Positions 32,240 to 42,063 of a DNA stretch of 64,000 nt are shown one piece after another. Numbering within the stretch: the first letter of the stretch is position 1; each line of letters opens with the position of its first letter. This stretch comes from Amycolatopsis sp. FBCC-B4732 (GTDB lineage: Bacteria > Actinomycetota > Actinomycetes > Mycobacteriales > Pseudonocardiaceae). The stretch is taken from assembly GCF_023008405.1 (NCBI RefSeq), contig NZ_CP095376.1, positions 9,280,501 through 9,344,500 of the forward strand. The letters are read 5' to 3'. The position numbers were made by a program, and so were the translations under genes. The notes beneath the pieces were generated by a model. That model saw only the letters and a program-made list of their open reading frames with translations. It did not search any database and was not told the origin of the DNA.

Positions 32240-33718
32240 TCAAGCGAGCCGGGCGCGGTGGGCCGTCACGGCGGCCCGCCGCGGATCGGCCGCGGGGAGC
32301 GTCTTGAGCAGCGCGTCGAGCACCGCGAAGTCGTCGACGCCGCAGGCGGTTTCCCAGAACGACCACAGCACGCTCGCGTCGCCGCTGTTGAGCGCCACCT
32401 GACGCACCTGCGCCGTCAGGGATTCGCGCTCCTCGCGGATCGCCGGCGCTTCCGAGTCCGGCAGCAGCGGGCCGCGGAAGGCACGCAGGACGTCCGCGGG
32501 CGAGCCGGTGCGCAACGCCGTGCGGGCGCGGGTGAAGTCGGCGTCGACGTCCGCCGCCAGCCGGTACGGGCGCGTCTGCACCACCGACGCGCCCAGCTGG
32601 GAGCGCAGCCGGTGGATCTCCGCGCGGACCGTGACCGGGTTGCCCGACTCGCCGTAGAGCTGCAGCGCCAGCCGTTCCGCCGAGAGGCCGTTCGGGTGCA
32701 GGCTCAGCAGGGTCAGGATTTCCGCGTGCCGCAACGTCAGTGGCACCTCGCGACCGTCCACAGTGGTCGAAAACGCGCCGTCGGCGAGGTACTCCAGCGA
32801 CAGCCGGGACCGCGGCCCGCCACCGGTGGACGGCGACGACAGCCGCAGCAGGTAGCCCTCGGCCAAGGGCTCCACCGTCGCGATGCGGCCGTCGGGCAGG
32901 GTCACGGTGCCGCCGCCGCGCCGGACGTCCACAGTGGACGGCAGCAGGCACGCCTGCGCGGCGAGCACCCGGCCGCCGGCCGAAAGCAGCGCGCCGGGGC
33001 GGCCGCGCAACGCGTCCAGGTGCGGCATGTTGACCCGCCGCAGCCGCTCGTCGCGGATCGCGAGCTGGGCGCGCAGCTGGCCTTCCGCGAGCTGCGCCGT
33101 CGCCGTGACCAGCGAAAGCATGGCGGGGTGCACCGTGCGCAACGGCCCGCTGACGTCGATCGAGCCGAGCAGCACGCCGGTTTCGGGGTCGCGCACCGGC
33201 GCCGCCGCGCACGTCCACGCGTGGTAGCGACGGACCAGGTGCTCGGCGGAGTAGATCTGCACCGGGTCGCCGGTCGCCAGGGCGGTGCCCATCGCGTTCG
33301 TGCCGATCGCGGCTTCGCTCCACCGCGTGCCCTCGGTGAGGCCGACGCGGTCACCGCGCAGCAGCTGGCCCGCCGCGCCCTCGCGCCACAGGATCAGCCC
33401 GTCCGCGTCGGTCACGATCATCACGTGCTCGGCGTCGTCGGCGATGCTCACCAGCATCTGCCGCAGCACCGGCAGCACCGGCGCCAGCGGGTGGGCTTCC
33501 CGCAGGGCCGCGAGGTCGCCGGTGTCGTAGACGAACGGCGCTTCGCCCTCGTCCGGGTCGACGCGGGCGGCGAGCGAGCGGTTCCAGGAGTCGGAGACGA
33601 CCGACCGCGGCGGGCGGGGCCCGGGAACGCCCTGGAGCACCGCCTCGCGGACGTGCTCCAGTAGCCGCGCGTAGGACTCGGGGTCGCGCAGCAGCTCCGG
33701 TTCGGGCGCCTCTGCCAC
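32240..33718 (-). CDS. GAF-domain transcriptional regulator of aldehyde dehydrogenase (AcoR-like sensor)
   Basis: 492 residues. The N-terminal ~300 residues resemble the GAF sensor half of AcoR-type activators (SVVSDSWNRSLAARVDPDE, GTRWSEAAIGTNAMGTALA, GSIDVSGPLRTVHPAMLSL). No sigma-54 AAA+ domain follows. Instead the C-terminal part carries a winged helix-like DNA-binding segment (LTLRHAEILTLLSLHPNGL) as in SARP/OmpR regulators, then a helical tail. GTG 33718 is favoured (GGAGG 2 nt upstream, family-like N-terminus), though GTG 33745 is possible. Divergent from the aldehyde dehydrogenase it likely controls. Confidence 0.85.
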   Translation of the reverse strand: MAEAPEPELLRDPESYARLLEHVREAVLQGVPGPRPPRSVVSDSWNRSLAARVDPDEGEAPFVYDTGDLAALREAHPLAPVLPVLRQMLVSIADDAEHVMIVTDADGLILWREGAAGQLLRGDRVGLTEGTRWSEAAIGTNAMGTALATGDPVQIYSAEHLVRRYHAWTCAAAPVRDPETGVLLGSIDVSGPLRTVHPAMLSLVTATAQLAEGQLRAQLAIRDERLRRVNMPHLDALRGRPGALLSAGGRVLAAQACLLPSTVDVRRGGGTVTLPDGRIATVEPLAEGYLLRLSSPSTGGGPRSRLSLEYLADGAFSTTVDGREVPLTLRHAEILTLLSLHPNGLSAERLALQLYGESGNPVTVRAEIHRLRSQLGASVVQTRPYRLAADVDADFTRARTALRTGSPADVLRAFRGPLLPDSEAPAIREERESLTAQVRQVALNSGDASVLWSFWETACGVDDFAVLDALLKTLPAADPRRAAVTAHRARLA

Positions 33719-33748
33719 GTCCTCCAGCGTAGAGAGCCAGCTCACAGG

Positions 33749-33775
33749 GGTGCAACGCGCGTGCAACGTTGCCGC
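33749..33775. promoter_or_regulatory. GTGCAACG repeats, candidate operator between regulator and aldehyde dehydrogenase
   Basis: GTGCAACG occurs twice (about 33750-33757 and 33761-33768), and the second copy is part of the perfect 10-bp palindrome GCAACGTTGC (33763-33772). The site lies in the 113-bp divergent gap, 60 bp from the dehydrogenase ATG, and is a reasonable binding site for the GAF regulator. Confidence 0.5.
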
Positions 33776-33831
33776 ACCTACCTTCGGCGGCCACCAGGTC
33801 ACCCGTCACTCCGAGCAACGAGGCAGGGAAG

Positions 33832-35354
<1,523 letters not shown>

Positions 35355-35355
<1 letters not shown>

Positions 35356-35723
35356 TGACCGAGCGCGTCGACCTGACACCGGCTGCCGCGGACCTCCTGC
35401 GGCAGCTGGTGTCTACTCACGGGCCGGTGATGTTCCACCAGTCCGGCGGGTGCTGCGACGGCAGCGCCCCGATGTGCTACCCGGCGGGTGAGTTCAAGAC
35501 CGGCGTCTCGGACGTCAACCTCGGGGCGCTGGAAGTGGAAGGCATCGAGGACGTGCCGGTCTGGATGTCCGGGCCGCAGTTCGAGTACTGGAAGCACACG
35601 CACCTGACGATCGACGTCGTGCCCGGGCGTGGGAGCGGGTTTTCCTTGGAAGCGCCCGAAGGCGTGCGCTTCCTGATCCGCTCCCGGCTGCTCACCGACG
35701 AGGAGTCCGCGGCGCTGAACTGA
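35355..35723 (+). CDS. DUF779 protein, aldehyde dehydrogenase partner
   Basis: 122 residues. The DUF779 signature MFHQSGGCCDGSAPMCYP carries three cysteines that could bind metal; FEYWKHTHLTIDVVPGRG and FSLE.PEGVRFLIRSRLL follow. Almost always encoded after this aldehyde dehydrogenase type; exact role unknown. The ATG shares one base with the dehydrogenase stop, and the last 32 bp overlap the convergent peptidase gene. Confidence 0.93.
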
Positions 35724-37050
35724 AGGCGTCGAACAACGCCGTGGCGAGCACCAGCCCTTCCCGGGCGACCGGGGCGAGCAGGTGCTCGTCCGGCGCGTGC
35801 TGCAGGCAGCCCGGGTAGGAGTGCGGCAGCCACAGCGTGGCCAGCCCGAGCACGTCGGTGAAGACGTGGTTGGGCAGGCCGCCGCCGAAGTTGGGCAGGA
35901 GTGCGACGGGCTTCTCCGCGACCGCGTCCAAAGTGGACTTCGCCCAGCCGACCCAGGGGTCGTCCACCGGCGTGCGGCTGGCCAGGAAGCTCGCGTCGGC
36001 TCGGACGTCGAGCATCGGAAAGCCGTGCGCGGCGAGGTGTTTCCGGATGGCGGGTGCGACGCCGTCGACGTCGGTGCCCGCGACGTACCGCAGCTGCAGC
36101 ACCGCGCGGGCGCGGCCGGGGATGGCGTTGACCGGGCGGTCGGCGTTCCCGGCGTCGAGCGCCAGCACCTCCAGGGTGTTCCAGCCGTAGAGCCGCTCGG
36201 CGGGCGTGAGCCGTTGATCGCCCCAGCCGTCGTCCGGTGCGTCGACGACCACGTCGGCCAGTGCGGCGCGCACGGTGTCCGGCAGTTCCGGCGGCAGCAG
36301 TCCGGGCACCTGGATGCGGCCGTGGCCGTCGACGAGGGTCGCGATCGCGGCGGCGAGCGTCGTCGCCGGGTTGCGCAGGATCCCGCCCCAATTGCCGGAG
36401 TGGCGGGCGTCCGGGCGCAGGTCGGCGTCGAGGGTGAGCCGGATGCCGCCGCGGGCGCCGAGGAACAGCGTCGGTGTGGCCGCGTCGAGACGCGGGCCGT
36501 CGGAGGCGATCAGGACGTCGGCGCTCAGCAGGTCCTTCTCCTGGGCCGCGAACTCCGTGAGGCCGGGCGAGCCGATCTCTTCGCCGGTCTCGAAGAGGAA
36601 CTTCAGGTTGAAGCCGAGCTTCCCGCGTTCGGCCAGCACCAGCCGCAACGCCGTGAGGGTGATCAGGTGCTGGCCCTTGTTGTCCGCGGTGCCGCGGCCG
36701 TACCAGCGGTCGCCGTCCGCGGTGAGCGTCCACGGGTCGAGCCCGTCGCGCCACTGCCCGGCTTCCCCGACGACGTCGGCGTGGCCGTAGCACAGCAGCG
36801 TCGGCAGGTCTTCTCCTTCCGTGCGGACCCCGACGAGGAACGGGCCGCCCGCCGGATCCGGGTTGGGGTGCTGGGTGACGTCGCAGCCGAGGCCGGTCAG
36901 GGCCGGGGTCAGGACCTCGTCGAGGTACGCCTGGACGGCGGCGCGGCCCTCGGGGGCGTCGCTCACCGTGGGGTAGGCGACCAGCCGGGCCAGTTCGGTG
37001 AAGAGCGCACCGGAGTCGACGTGGGCGCGGGCCTTGCCGGGCAGATCCAT
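35692..37050 (-). CDS. M20-family metallopeptidase (dipeptidase-type)
   Basis: 452 residues. Di-zinc site motifs: LCYGHADVVGE, GTADNKGQHLITL, FETGEEIGSPG, LIASDGPR, plus the inserted dimerisation domain (LDADLRPDARHSGNWGG). Cytosolic peptidase or amidase in the CNDP/dipeptidase group. TAGGCT on the minus strand (37058-37063) lies 7 nt before the ATG, so the start is probably leaderless. Its 3' end overlaps DUF779 by 32 bp in convergent orientation. Confidence 0.93.
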   Translation of the reverse strand: MDLPGKARAHVDSGALFTELARLVAYPTVSDAPEGRAAVQAYLDEVLTPALTGLGCDVTQHPNPDPAGGPFLVGVRTEGEDLPTLLCYGHADVVGEAGQWRDGLDPWTLTADGDRWYGRGTADNKGQHLITLTALRLVLAERGKLGFNLKFLFETGEEIGSPGLTEFAAQEKDLLSADVLIASDGPRLDAATPTLFLGARGGIRLTLDADLRPDARHSGNWGGILRNPATTLAAAIATLVDGHGRIQVPGLLPPELPDTVRAALADVVVDAPDDGWGDQRLTPAERLYGWNTLEVLALDAGNADRPVNAIPGRARAVLQLRYVAGTDVDGVAPAIRKHLAAHGFPMLDVRADASFLASRTPVDDPWVGWAKSTLDAVAEKPVALLPNFGGGLPNHVFTDVLGLATLWLPHSYPGCLQHAPDEHLLAPVAREGLVLATALFDAFSSAPRTPRR

Positions 37051-37076
37051 GCCCGCCAGCCTAAAGGGGGTAAACT

Positions 37077-37098
37077 ATACGAACGGTCGTGCTATCTT
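37077..37098. promoter_or_regulatory. TetR-type operator and -10 box of MOSC-tetR
   Basis: ACGAACGGTCGT (37079-37090) is an interrupted palindrome of the kind bound by TetR proteins. It is followed directly by TATCTT (37093-37098), a -10 box 6 nt before the MOSC ATG. The TetR encoded second in this operon is the likely ligand-responsive repressor. Confidence 0.55.
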
Positions 37099-37104
37099 CG
37101 GGAC

Positions 37105-37788
37105 ATGAACGTCGACGGCGTGTATGTGGGGGAACCGAGCGTCCTGGGCCACCGGCGGGAGCAGCCGGTGCTGAGCGGGATCACGAAGGCGCGGGTCGCG
37201 GCGCCGGAGCTGACCTTGACCGAGCTGAACCTCTACGGTGACCGGCAAGCCGACCTCACCGTGCACGGTGGCCCCGACAAAGCCGTCTACGTCTACCCGG
37301 CCGAGCACTACGCGGCCTGGCGAGAAGACGGCTTCGAGGTCGAGACGGCCGACTTCGGCGAGAACATTTCGTTGTCCGGGATCACCGAGGACGACGTGCG
37401 GATCGGGGACGTCTGGGCCTGGGGCGACGCGCTCGTGCAGGTCTCGCAGCCGCGGTCGCCGTGCTACAAGCTCGCCATGAAGACCGGCCGCAAGGACATC
37501 ACGCCGGCGATGATCGACTCCGGGCGCAGCGGCTGGTACCTGCGCGTGCTGCGGCCGGGCACGGTGCCGACGTCGGGGGCGGTCGAGCTGGTCGAGCGCG
37601 CGGCCGGGCCGACGATCGCCGAGGTCTACGTCATCTCCTTCGCGAACTACGGGCAGCTGCCGCCGGAGCGCGTCGAGGCGGCGCTGGACTTCGCCGACCG
37701 CGTGCTGGCGACGCCCGAGCTGGCCGTGTCGTGGAGCGCGGGCATCCAGTCCACTGTGGACCGCTGGCGGGCGCGGCGTGCCGGTTGA
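37105..37788 (+). CDS. MOSC-domain protein (YiiM-like)
   Basis: 227 residues. MOSC fold with the conserved TVHGGPDKAVYVYPAEHYAAW, FGENISLSGI, and the cysteine in SQPRSPCYKLAM that may hold Mo or a sulfur group. YiiM-like proteins detoxify N-hydroxylated compounds using Mo cofactor; this is family knowledge. Starts 6 nt after a -10 box, hence leaderless. Overlaps the TetR gene by 11 bp. Confidence 0.93.
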   Translation: MNVDGVYVGEPSVLGHRREQPVLSGITKARVAAPELTLTELNLYGDRQADLTVHGGPDKAVYVYPAEHYAAWREDGFEVETADFGENISLSGITEDDVRIGDVWAWGDALVQVSQPRSPCYKLAMKTGRKDITPAMIDSGRSGWYLRVLRPGTVPTSGAVELVERAAGPTIAEVYVISFANYGQLPPERVEAALDFADRVLATPELAVSWSAGIQSTVDRWRARRAG

Positions 37789-38374
37789 CGGCCGGATCGC
37801 CCGCGGCGACGCGACCCGCCGCCTGGTGCTGCGCCGGGCGGTGGACGTCGCGTCGGTCGACGGCCTCGAGGGGCTTTCCCTCGGCCGGCTCGCGACCGAG
37901 CTGGAGCTGAGCAAGAGCGGCGTGTTCGCGCTGTTCGGCTCGAAGGCGGACCTGCAGCTCGCGACGATCGAAGCGGCGCTCGAAATCTTCCGTTCTTGCG
38001 TCGTGACGCCGGCTTCGGCGGCCCCGCCGGGTCTGCCGCGGCTGCGGGCGATCTGCGAGAACTGGCTGGAGTACTCGGAAAAGCGCGTGTTCCCGGGTGG
38101 GTGCTTCTTCTTCAACGTCGGCGCGGAGTTCGACGCGCGGCCCGGCCGGGTCCACGACGCGGTGGCCGCGGCGAGCGGCTCGTTCGCCGCGTTCATCCGC
38201 GAGTCAGCTCGCGAAGCAGTCGCCCTCGGTCACTTGGACGCGGACGCGGAAGTCCTGGCGTTCGAGCTGCACGCACTCGGCCGGGCGGCCAACGCCGACG
38301 CGGTGCTGAACGGTGGAACGCAGGCGTACGAGCTGGCCAGGCGAGCGATCCGCGCCCGCCTGGCCGGCGCGTGA
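37778..38374 (+). CDS. TetR-family regulator
   Basis: 198 residues. Helix-turn-helix LVLRRAVDVASVDGLEGLSL and LATELELSKSGVFALFGSKA, and a C-terminal domain of the TetR_C type with FPGGCFFFNVGAEFDARPG. GTG start lies inside the MOSC gene, so translation is coupled. It ends 1 bp from the convergent hexosaminidase gene. Confidence 0.92.
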   Translation: MPVDGRIARGDATRRLVLRRAVDVASVDGLEGLSLGRLATELELSKSGVFALFGSKADLQLATIEAALEIFRSCVVTPASAAPPGLPRLRAICENWLEYSEKRVFPGGCFFFNVGAEFDARPGRVHDAVAAASGSFAAFIRESAREAVALGHLDADAEVLAFELHALGRAANADAVLNGGTQAYELARRAIRARLAGA

Positions 38375-39943
38375 CTACTTCCAGTCGACCTGCGGGGAGC
38401 GGTAGAAGTTGATGCCCTGGGCGACCCAGCGCGGGGACTGCTTCGCCAGCCGCGCGCGGTAGGCGTCCCAGTCGTGCGTCGACTTCGGGGACCAGCCGAT
38501 CTCCGCGATGCCCGGCAGGCGCGGGAACGCCATGTACTCGATGTCGGCGCTGGTGCGGAGCGTCTCGGTCCACAGCGGCGCCTCGACACCCGCGATCTGG
38601 TGCTCGCCGACGCCGGTCACCAGCGACGCCGGGTCCCAGTTGTACCCATCGCGAACCTCGATCAGCGCGGCCCAGTCCTGGCCGAGCGGCGTCGAAGCGT
38701 CGTACTTCATGTCCAGGTACGCGTAGTTCGCCGGCGACATCAGGATCTTGCTGCCGCGCGCCGCGGCCGCCGCGACGCTCGGGTTGTCGCCGCCGAAGTC
38801 CCAGTACTGCGGGACGGCCGACGCGGGCGGGTCCGACTTCGCGATCTCGTGCCAGCCGGTGACCTTCTTGCCGTACTTGGCGACGATCGGCTGCACCTTC
38901 TTCTCGAACGCGATGTAGTCCGCGGGCGGAGTGGAGTGCGCCTCGTCGCCGCCGATGTGCAGGTACGGCCCGGGGGTGATGGCCGCCAGCTCGCGGACGA
39001 CGTCTTCGACGAACTTGTACGTGATCGGCGAGGAGATGCACAGCGAGCTGTAGCCGACCTCGGTGTCCGTGCGCACCGGCACGGCCTTGCCGTCGCAGTT
39101 CAGCTCGGCGTACGTCGACTGCGCCGCGTTGGTGTGGCCCGGCATGTCGATCTCCGGGATCACCGTGATGTGCCGCGAAGCCGCGTACGCGACGATGTCC
39201 TGATACTGCGCCTGGGTGTAGTAGCCGCCCGGGTCGCCGTCGACGGCCGTCTTGCCGCCGACCGTCGCCAGCTTCGGCCAGCTCTTGATCTCGATGCGCC
39301 AGCCCTGGTCGTCCGCGAGGTGCAGGTGCAGGGTGTTGACCTTGTACTGGGCGATCTGGTCGACGTACCGCTTGACCTGGTCCGGCTTGAAGAAGTGCCG
39401 GGCGACGTCGAGCATCGCGCCGCGCTCGGCGAAGCGCGGGTAGTCGAGGATCGTGCCGCCGGCGACGGTCCACGTCCGGTGCTGCACGCGCTTCGCGTCG
39501 ATCGCCGAGGGCAGCAGCTGCCGCAGCGACTGGACGCCGTCGAAGAGCCCGTCGGCGGTGTTCGCCTTCAGGGTGACGCCGTCGCGCGCGACCTTCAGTT
39601 CGTAACCCTCGGTGCCGATCCGCGCGTCGCGGCCCAGCTTCAGCGAGATCGCGGGCAGGCCCACGCTGTGCGGTACGACCGGCAGCGGGTAGCCGGTGGC
39701 CGGGCGGAGCAGGCCGCGCAGGTAGTCCGCGACCTGGCCGGCGCCGCGGTCGGCCGTGATCACGGTGAACGGCGTGAGCCGGAATTCGCCGCGCGGGTCG
39801 GCCTTCGCGGACACGGGCGCCGGGACGACGTCGGTCACGCTGCGTTCCGGTGCGGCGGGGGAAGCCGCCGCCGCGGAGGCGGGCAGGCCGGCCGCCGTGA
39901 GACTCACGATCGCCGCGGTCAAGACGGCTCTGGACAAGCGCAT
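38375..39943 (-). CDS. secreted beta-N-acetylhexosaminidase (GH20)
   Basis: 522 residues with a Sec signal peptide (AVLTAAIVSLTAAGLPASAAAA). GH20b N-terminal domain (~40-160), then the catalytic barrel: DVARHFFKPDQVKRYVDQIA, LHLHLADDQGWRIEIKSWP, IPEIDMPGHTNAA, and the Asp-Glu pair in YLHIGGDEAHS. Releases terminal GlcNAc or GalNAc from chitin or peptidoglycan fragments outside the cell. GGAGGTG is 6-8 nt upstream of the ATG. Confidence 0.97.
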   Translation of the reverse strand: MRLSRAVLTAAIVSLTAAGLPASAAAASPAAPERSVTDVVPAPVSAKADPRGEFRLTPFTVITADRGAGQVADYLRGLLRPATGYPLPVVPHSVGLPAISLKLGRDARIGTEGYELKVARDGVTLKANTADGLFDGVQSLRQLLPSAIDAKRVQHRTWTVAGGTILDYPRFAERGAMLDVARHFFKPDQVKRYVDQIAQYKVNTLHLHLADDQGWRIEIKSWPKLATVGGKTAVDGDPGGYYTQAQYQDIVAYAASRHITVIPEIDMPGHTNAAQSTYAELNCDGKAVPVRTDTEVGYSSLCISSPITYKFVEDVVRELAAITPGPYLHIGGDEAHSTPPADYIAFEKKVQPIVAKYGKKVTGWHEIAKSDPPASAVPQYWDFGGDNPSVAAAAARGSKILMSPANYAYLDMKYDASTPLGQDWAALIEVRDGYNWDPASLVTGVGEHQIAGVEAPLWTETLRTSADIEYMAFPRLPGIAEIGWSPKSTHDWDAYRARLAKQSPRWVAQGINFYRSPQVDWK

Positions 39944-40008
39944 CAGTGCACCTCCGGTCGGGGACTGCTCCCAAAGGTACAGACCAGCCGGAGCATTTGG
40001 AACTATCC

Positions 40009-41880
40009 TTAACGAAGGGCCTGCCGGATGGCGTCCAGCACGCTCGGGTCCTCGATCGTCGACGGCACGGCTTCGTCGCGGCCGTCGGCGATCGCGCGCA
40101 TGGTCTTGCGCAGGATCTTGCCCGACCGCGTCTTCGGTAGCGCGTCCACAATGGACACGTCGCGGAACGCGGCGACCGGCCCGATGTCCCGGCGGACCAT
40201 GGCCACGAGCTCGTCGCGCAGCTGCTCCTCGGGGATGTCCGCGCCCGCCTTCAACACGACGAACCCGCGGGGCAGCTGGCCCTTGAGCTGGTCGGCGACG
40301 CCGATCACGGCGCACTCGGCGACCGCGGGGTGCGCGGCGAGCACCGCCTCCATCGACCCGGTCGACAGCCGGTGGCCGGCGACGTTGATGACGTCGTCGG
40401 TGCGGCCCATGACGAACAGGTAGCCGTCTTCGTCGACGTAGCCGGAGTCGCCGGTCAGGTAGTGGCCGTCGTAGCGGGAGAGGTAGGCCTCGCGGTAGCG
40501 CTCGTCGTCGCCCCACAGCGTCGGCAGTGAGCCGGGCGGCAGCGGCAGCCGCACCGTGATGGCGCCTTCGCGGCCGGGCGGCAGCTCCTCGCCCGCCTGG
40601 TCGAGGATCCGGACGTTCCAGCCGGGCACCGGCTTGGTCGCCGACCCCGGCTTGACGGCCATCGGCTCGAGGCCGCGCGGGTTCGCGGCGATCGGCCAGC
40701 CGGTCTCGGTCTGCCACCAGTGGTCGATCACCGGCACGCCGAGCTTCTCGTGCGCCCAGTGGAGGGTCTCCGGGTCGAGCCGCTCGCCGGCCATGAACAG
40801 CGTCTTGAACGCCTTCAGGTCGTACTTCTCCAGCTCGCGCGCGTCCGGGTCGACCTTCTTGACGGCCCGCAACGCGGTCGGCGCGGTGAACAGCGCCTGG
40901 ACGCCGTGCTCGGCGATGACCCGCCAGAACGCCCCCGCGTCCGGCGTGCCGACCGGCTTGCCCTCGTACATCACCGTCGTGGCGCCGACGAGCAGCGGCG
41001 CGTAGACGATGTAGGAGTGCCCGACGACCCAGCCGACGTCGGACGCCGTCCACCAGACGTCGCCGGCGTGGACGTCGTAGACCGCGTCCATCGAGTAGGC
41101 GAGCGCGACCGCGTGGCCGCCGGTGTCGCGCACGACGCCCTTCGGCTTCCCGGTCGTGCCGGACGTGTAGAGGATGTACAGCGGATCGGTGGCCGCGACC
41201 GGCACCGGATCGACCGGGTCCGCGCCCGCGGCCAGCTCGCGCCAGTCCCGCTCGTGCCCTTCGAGCGTCGCCGGGGCCTGCTCGCGCTGCAGCACGACGA
41301 CGTGGTCCGGCTGGTGCTCGGTCAGCTCGAGCGCGGCCCGGATGATCGGCTGGTACTCGACCACCCGCGTCGGCTCGATGCCGCAGGACGCCGCCAGGAT
41401 CACCTTCGGCTTCGCGTCCTCGATCCGCGCGGCCAGCTCCTTGGGCGCGAACCCGCCGAAGACCACCGAGTGCACCGCGCCGATCCGCGCGCAGGCCAGC
41501 ATCGCGATCGCCGCCTCCGGCACCATCGGCAGGTAGACGATGACGCGGTCACCCTTGGTGACCCCCAGGGAGCTGAGCGCGCCGGCGAACCGCGCGACCG
41601 TGTAGCGGAGCTCTTCGTAGGTGTAGGTGCGTTGCCGTCCGGTCACGGGAGAGTCCCAGATCAGTGCGGCCTGGTCCCCGCGCCCGGCTTCGACGTGCCT
41701 GTCCAGCGCGTTGTACGAGGTGTTCAGCTCGGCGTCCGGGAACCACCGGAAGAAGGGCAGATCCGACTCGTCGAGGGCCCGGGCCGGGGGCTTCGTCCAG
41801 CTGATCGCACCGGCCGCGGCCAGCCAGAACGCTTCCGGGTCCCGCAGGCTGTGCCGGTAGGCCTCGGAGTACGCGCCCAT
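40009..41880 (-). CDS. prpE: propionyl-CoA synthetase-type acyl-CoA ligase
   Basis: 623 residues. AMP-binding core YILYTSGTTGKPKGVVRDTG, aryl/acyl pocket DHWWQTETGWPIAAN, hinge and GKILRKTMRAIADG lysine near the C-terminus. ACAS N-terminal domain (YSEAYRHSLRDPEAFWLA). The RDTGG following the P-loop is the PrpE-like variant rather than Acs. Activates propionate or a related short acid with CoA and ATP. AAGGAG is 6 nt upstream of the ATG. Confidence 0.92.
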   Translation of the reverse strand: MGAYSEAYRHSLRDPEAFWLAAAGAISWTKPPARALDESDLPFFRWFPDAELNTSYNALDRHVEAGRGDQAALIWDSPVTGRQRTYTYEELRYTVARFAGALSSLGVTKGDRVIVYLPMVPEAAIAMLACARIGAVHSVVFGGFAPKELAARIEDAKPKVILAASCGIEPTRVVEYQPIIRAALELTEHQPDHVVVLQREQAPATLEGHERDWRELAAGADPVDPVPVAATDPLYILYTSGTTGKPKGVVRDTGGHAVALAYSMDAVYDVHAGDVWWTASDVGWVVGHSYIVYAPLLVGATTVMYEGKPVGTPDAGAFWRVIAEHGVQALFTAPTALRAVKKVDPDARELEKYDLKAFKTLFMAGERLDPETLHWAHEKLGVPVIDHWWQTETGWPIAANPRGLEPMAVKPGSATKPVPGWNVRILDQAGEELPPGREGAITVRLPLPPGSLPTLWGDDERYREAYLSRYDGHYLTGDSGYVDEDGYLFVMGRTDDVINVAGHRLSTGSMEAVLAAHPAVAECAVIGVADQLKGQLPRGFVVLKAGADIPEEQLRDELVAMVRRDIGPVAAFRDVSIVDALPKTRSGKILRKTMRAIADGRDEAVPSTIEDPSVLDAIRQALR

Positions 41881-42063
41881 TGCCGCTCCTTCGCGTCGAA
41901 CGTCCGCCGGACCCCATCATGACGCGCGAGCGGCGAGCCCGCCGGATTCCGGGCACGCTGAAGACCCGGCAACCCAACGGCCGCCGGCTGCGTCCTAAGC
42001 TGGACCGCGGGGAAATGCCGCGAGACGGTAAGAAGTGAACACGGACAGTGAGGGGATCCGGCG

